Positions 59,305-64,000 of a stretch of DNA of 64,000 nt are shown piece after piece; position 1 is the first letter of the stretch, and each line of letters begins with the position of its first letter. The stretch lies in the NCBI RefSeq assembly GCF_000006565.2, contig NC_031480.1, forward strand, positions 4,623,529-4,687,528. The letters are read 5' to 3'. The translations under genes were made by a program, and so were the position numbers. This stretch comes from Toxoplasma gondii ME49. Its lineage: Eukaryota > Apicomplexa > Conoidasida > Eucoccidiorida > Sarcocystidae. A model generated the notes under the pieces. That model ran no database searches. It worked only from the letters and a program-made list of their open reading frames with translations, and was not told the origin of the DNA.

Positions 59305-62300
59305 TTAAAGTCCTCCATTTTCGCAAGCTTCGGCGTGGAAGCCTTCTCGCTGCTCGTCGAGTTCGCCAGCGAGTGACCCCAGAAGCCCCCCCGGCTCGCG
59401 ATCCAGGAAGAAATACTGAGTTTGAACTTGGCTGCTCACTGTCAACAGCTGGTTTAATTCGTCGGTCATCGCGTCGCCAATCTGAAGTCGACAAACAAGA
59501 CCATTGAGAAAAGCGAGAACATGCTTCACTGCCCCAAGGTAATGACGTCACGGGTGAAATGAAGACTCCATTCGCAGAACCCACCTCCACGCCAAAGTGT
59601 CCAGACGGTGAAGAACGACGCCAAACAGAGCACTCAGTTCTCTCACTGAAGCGCCTTTACCGGACAGACACAAGCTGCACATTCTACAGCTTCTCACGAA
59701 TATGTACACAGCGTTTTTGGCGTCAGGCAGTTCCACGTTCCGGACAAAATGGATCCGTTTTAAGCCACAGCCTGGCATCTCCACCCCATCGCAGCGTCTG
59801 AGCATACGTTGGCTCCTAGCTAAGAGCCGTGTGTCGCCTACAGCCAGGTCTCTAAACTGTAACTGTTTTCGATCTAAACAGAAGTGAGAGGATTCGAATA
59901 TTTGCCACCAATCTCTGCACTCCCCCCCACCCACCGATTTCTGAGGAGGAAAAGAGTTCTAGGAAACAGATACACATATCTCTCTATGTATCGATGTAGA
60001 GAGGCCGTGTACTTTGTGCTATACCGTCTTGCTTCTGTCCTCAAGTTTTCGCCTCCCATTTTAGAACCGCAGACACAGTTGTTCACCTGCATCCCTGCGC
60101 ATCGGCAACTTACGTGGACGTGCAGTCGCGAGACGTCGATGTATCTTCCATAGTCACGAGCGAGGTAGAGGAGCCTGGCGTGAAGACTCACACGCCTTGC
60201 TGCTTGGTCTTCTCTCAGCAGTTCGCGCATGAAGCCGACCACAATGAAGTGCAGAAGCTGCACAAAAACAGCGAAAAACGAGGAAGCAACAAGCCTTTCC
60301 GCCCTTCCATCTGCTGTCCCCAACATTTTGTCTCCCTCTCTCTGCCTCCGAAAGGGTCTTGCTCTGTCTCTGAAAGTGTCTCGTCTGCGTCGTTCTGCCC
60401 AAAGGAGATTTACCGTCTGAACAGCTTCCAGGGCCTCGACTGCAGCAGAGACGGCCTTCCCTCTCGCGTTTCTCTCTGCATCATCGCTGCAGTCTTGACT
60501 CAGCTGAAGTGCTGTCTCTTTCCTGTGGAAAAAGAAGCGCAGAAGACACGCATTCACGAAAGATGAACAAAAAGGCGACACAACGGTGACACGGTGCCGC
60601 GAGACGGACACAAGACAACTGACTCAACTTCTCCGGAAGCGGACAACAGACGACGCATTTTTCAACTGGAAAAGAGCGAAACCGACAGATCTCGAAACCT
60701 GGAAAAACTCACTTGGACTCGAATTCTTGAATGCTCAGCTGTAACAGGAGGTCGAAGAGCTCCATGACGCGGCTGTCGTCTGCACGGAAAGCGAGAAGTC
60801 GCCCTGGAATTTTTTTTCATGCAGATGCTGAAGTAAAGTATCGACCTCTCAAGACCGTGTCGCATTTGCGCATGCTACGGGGCTTTCCCTTTCTCCCTTC
60901 TCCCGCTGCGCTGCCTCCTCAGACTTCTCCCCTGCCTCCTGGAACTCTCTCTCAACCTGTCTGCAGCCGCATCTCTTCATTAACCCAGATTACGCATGCA
61001 TTCGTCTTTGTGCTCACCTCGATCTGTGGGCGTTAGAGAGTCAAAGACGAAACGCACCACACCCTCCTTCGAAACCACGTCAAACCGCTGAAAGTGTCGG
61101 ACGGTCAACACCGTTCTGTGAAGGAAATGCAACGCACATTTGAGGAGAGAGACCCAATCCACGCTCTCCTGTGAGACGTCTGTCCATTTCACGCAACATC
61201 TGGTTGCACAAAAATAGGCCTCCGCAGACACTGCTGTCTCTACCTCTACCAAAATGGATCTATCTCTACATGCATCTCTGTTTCCGTCTACCTCTTTTGT
61301 AGGTATCTCGATTTGGAGAGGCACGAACAGATGCCTCTGGAGACGTCGAGGTTGAGACCCTTTTGTTCCTCCAGCTGCCTCTCATGCATGCGCATGTTCA
61401 AAAAATAAAGACACCACATGCGTGCATACACAGAAACGCCTCCGTGCGCGCTTCTTCACAGCCAGCAGAGTCCGGAACGCTCCCTCCCCTTTCTCCCTCT
61501 TCGTTCCGAGAGAAAAAGGTTCTGTGTTGGCCGTTGAAACTGATCACAGTTCAACTGTGTGTACTATTTAACTCAGTTGATTGGTATTCGATTTGCTGTT
61601 GCGCACCGACCGAGGTAAAATCGACAAACCTCGATAGAGTAGTGCACATTCTCTCCTTTCGTCGCGCGAGCGTTTCGTTTTCCTGTTTCGTGTATTTATA
61701 GGGCGCAGACTGACTTCTGTCGGGAGTGTTTCCAGAAGTCAAAGATGGCTTTGAGGAAGGCTTCCTCGACTTCTTGAGACCGGCGTTCGGCCTTGGTCAG
61801 GCCTTCCTCGTCTGTTTCTTCTTCCATCTCTGTGTCGCTGTCGTCTCCGTCGCGAGCGTCTTCGTCATCTCCCGCTGCCTCGAGTGTGGCGGGTCTCATC
61901 TCTAGGAAAGCCTTGTGTGAGGCACCCTTCTTCAAAAACTGGAACACAGGGAAGTAGTTCTCCACAAGTCTCTCAGAGTGCGTGAGAGTCTTCAATCCTC
62001 TGGCGAGGAGCGCAAAGACAAGCACCTGCGAAAGATCCGTCAGGGTCCACAGGTGCCCCTCTTCGTCGTCTTCGTACGGACCGGAGTCCGCCTCGAACGC
62101 GTCTCTGCTGTCTTTCGTTTCTTCTTCGCGCGACTCGTCGTTCAGTCCACGCTTTGAAGAAGCGTCGACGGCGTCCTCGGCCGACTCTGAAAAGGACCGC
62201 CTCTCTCGCTTCTTCCACGTCTTGCGATGCAAACGACCTCGCAAAAGCTTTGCCAACTTGTACTGCATCCACGCACGCTTGTCGTCCTCCCTGTCTGCTC

Positions 62301-63632
62301 TTTCTTCTCTCTCTTCTTCCCTTTCTTCTCTCTCTTCTTCCCTTTCTTCTTTCTCGCCATCCTCTCCCCTCTCTTCGCACTCTTCTCTCTCGGCCTCGTG
62401 CTCGTCCAGCGCCGCCTCCCTGTCGCCTGCTACGTTGCTCGCGCCTCTGGAATGCGCACCGGCCTTCTGGGCCTGACGGCCAGCGTCGCCGGGCTGGCGG
62501 AAGCTGAAGAAAAGGAGCTTCTGCACTTCCAAAAACTCCAAATGCCCGGGGTACGACGTGATCGTCAGAGGCAACTCCGCCGCCGGCGGTGGTGGAGGCG
62601 CACCAGGAAGCGGCAGACTTTCGTGCGGAGGCTCTGCGGTGTACGGACAAGCCGGGATAGGCTCCGGCGGAATGTACGGAATCACGCAGTCCGGCAGCAG
62701 CTCCAGCTGAAAAAAACGCATGCAATCGACTGTCGCCTGTCTCACGCGTAGTGGAGGCGCACGAACAGCCCCTGTCTCGTATGTGCCGTTGCATGCAAGG
62801 AGACACGGTGGATCTGTGGGTCAGCCAAGATGTTCACGCAGTGATGAACGCTGCGCCCCGGAGTTTGAGGCCCAAGAAGCTTGTCTGCCTCGACATGCGA
62901 ATAGGGAGCCATGCATGTAGAGACACTTGAATGTTTTTCTCAGACAACGACTCACGGATATACCTTCCCCCCTACATATGTACTCGCATTCCTATAGAGT
63001 CACATACGCTCAAGTCCACATATAGATACACGCATGCATATATATATATATATATATGTATTGGAGTTCGGGTGCTCGACGCTTCGCCTGGTTTGGGACT
63101 CCTACCCCACTCCGGTGAACAGATCTCCACTCCAACACTGCGAACGCTGTCTTCTCTACAAGGAATAGGCAGAGTTCACACACAACTCTCCGCGGGCGCT
63201 TTCACACTGGATTTCCGAAGAAACCTTGTTATTTCACTCTGGCGTATCTCCCGCGGTTGCCGCGCCGTGCAGGCAGGCACTGGCGAACCACGCAGAGACG
63301 CACCCGCAAGGAAGCTCGGCGCATGTTTCTGACTACGAGAAGCGTGTGAGCGTCACCGACGTTCTGCAAAGAAGGCGTTGACAGGTAGTGCCTGTTTCTC
63401 GAGCCTTTCGAGGTGACTCGAAGAGTCCTTTCTGAACTCTACACCTCGACTCTCACGACCGGCTGAGGCTCACCAGATTTGGGCGGTAGCGGAAGCGGAA
63501 GGCCTTTTCGAACGCATGTCGAACGAAGACTTTGACGCAAGCAGGAGGGATCGACAAGCTCAGCCACTCCTCGAGCAAGCTCATGCGGCCCTCCCACAGG
63601 TTCAGCCAATACGCAAAGAAGTCCGCCAACAC
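59305..63632 (-). CDS. CBP80: Nuclear cap-binding complex large subunit CBP80 (NCBP1), 3' part
   Basis: CBP80 with CBP20 binds the 7-methylguanosine cap of nuclear transcripts and promotes splicing, export and decay. Exons, in transcript order: 63632-63474, 62706-61715, 61115-61018, 60779-60713, 60522-60114; all phases agree (0, 0, 2, 1, 2, 0). A further terminal exon likely ends with TAA at 59305, but its join is unresolved. Matches to the helical MIF4G-like repeats of CBP80: VLADFFAYWLNLWEGRMSLL with FVRHAFEKAFRFRYRPNLLE (family: FINWFSHHLSNF and VREVLEKCMRLSYHQRI), LTITSYPGHLEFLE, AFLKAIFDFWKHSRQK (family: VMFEVWRNHPQM), then VRHFQRFDVVSKEGVVRFVF (family: IRTQIVDCAAVANWIF). An acidic insert made largely of EEREERE repeats (62290-62400) splits the domain. 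The N-terminal half lies beyond the right edge of the window. Confidence 0.8.
61555..61600 (+). pseudogene. Short NUMT-like fragment in a CBP80 intron
   Basis: TCAGTTGATTGGTATT with flanking TATTTAA and ATTTG repeats, nearly base for base, the sequence at about 18356-18393 next to the cox1 NUMT. The match is about 38 bp. It suggests a second, shorter insertion from the same mitochondrial segment. Confidence 0.5.
63037..63057. repeat. (TA)n microsatellite in a CBP80 intron
   Basis: TA run in the intron between 63474 and 62706, preceded by a GCATGCA element. Confidence 0.9.
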
Positions 63633-64000
63633 CTGCAAGCCGAAAGTCAGAAAGAGGAAAGGGTGAAAGGCGAGACGTCGACCGACGCTGGGCATCCCGT
63701 CGCAAGTGACCCTCGGGGGAGGCGGTCCTCATGCCCCTCGAGCGCCTTCTCTGGAGAACGAAGTCCCAAGCCCACAGACGCTGCACACGCAGCTGAGCTC
63801 CCCCGCAAACGCGCGAAAGTTCCGGTGAAAGACTGAGGTCGCAGGACTCTCCACGCCGACTCTAGGCATGCCGGGAGAGCGATTCCGCATCCATGCAACC
63901 GGTCTGTCGCGTAAACGTGAGCCGTTTTCAGTGGCGGCGACGGACGGCACGTCTGTTGAGGCGGCGGGTGCAGTCCGCTTCGCAGTCTCGAGTTTTCCTT

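Noticed and set aside
1..64000. CRISPR arrays, bacterial insertion sequences, tRNA or rRNA genes
   Set aside because: No short regular direct repeats with spacers, no transposase-like frame and no convincing cloverleaf were seen. The genome is eukaryotic with spliceosomal introns.

Overview
The window looks like nuclear DNA of a tissue-cyst-forming coccidian (the Toxoplasma / Neospora / Hammondia group). The evidence is: GT-AG introns in nearly every gene; a nuclear gene for a plastid-type RNA polymerase alpha subunit with a hydrophobic leader, as expected for an apicoplast; an ApiAT-like transporter; disordered E/R/S-rich protein segments; and a mitochondrial cox1 fragment inside an intron, typical of these genomes. 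I cannot name the species from sequence alone.

Layout, left to right. 1-4388 (+): 3' part of a large charged protein of unknown function, two exons. 5056-9292 (+): a multi-exon gene joining a glutaredoxin/SH3BGR-like fold to several CxxC zinc modules. 9293-16517: no convincing gene. 16518-23351 (+): rpoA-like apicoplast RNA polymerase alpha subunit; its large intron region holds the cox1 NUMT. 23352-37643: a roughly 14-kb gene-poor stretch with a degenerate tandem satellite (monomer about 256 bp), a 769-bp higher-order duplication built from three monomers, and one possible small secreted cysteine-rich protein (minus, 32668-33198). 37644-39698 (+): intronless 684-aa MFS transporter of ApiAT type. 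43685-47405 (+): proteasome subunit alpha-5, seven exons, fully resolved. 51683-54893 (-): disordered protein with a C-terminal PH-like domain, three phase-consistent exons. 59305-63632 (-): 3' part of the large subunit of the nuclear cap-binding complex (CBP80), running off the right edge.

The genes are independent transcription units, not an operon. They cover apicoplast transcription, protein degradation, nutrient import and mRNA cap recognition. Exon joins were worked out by hand from GT/AG sites and phase. They are firm for PSMA5, the PH gene and most of CBP80. They are partial for rpoA (5' half) and for the glutaredoxin-like gene (one or more exons missing between 7017 and 8274). The most unusual features are the ~256-bp satellite with its 769-bp higher-order unit, the NUMT in the rpoA intron, the glutaredoxin/zinc-module architecture, and the small secreted six-cysteine ORF.
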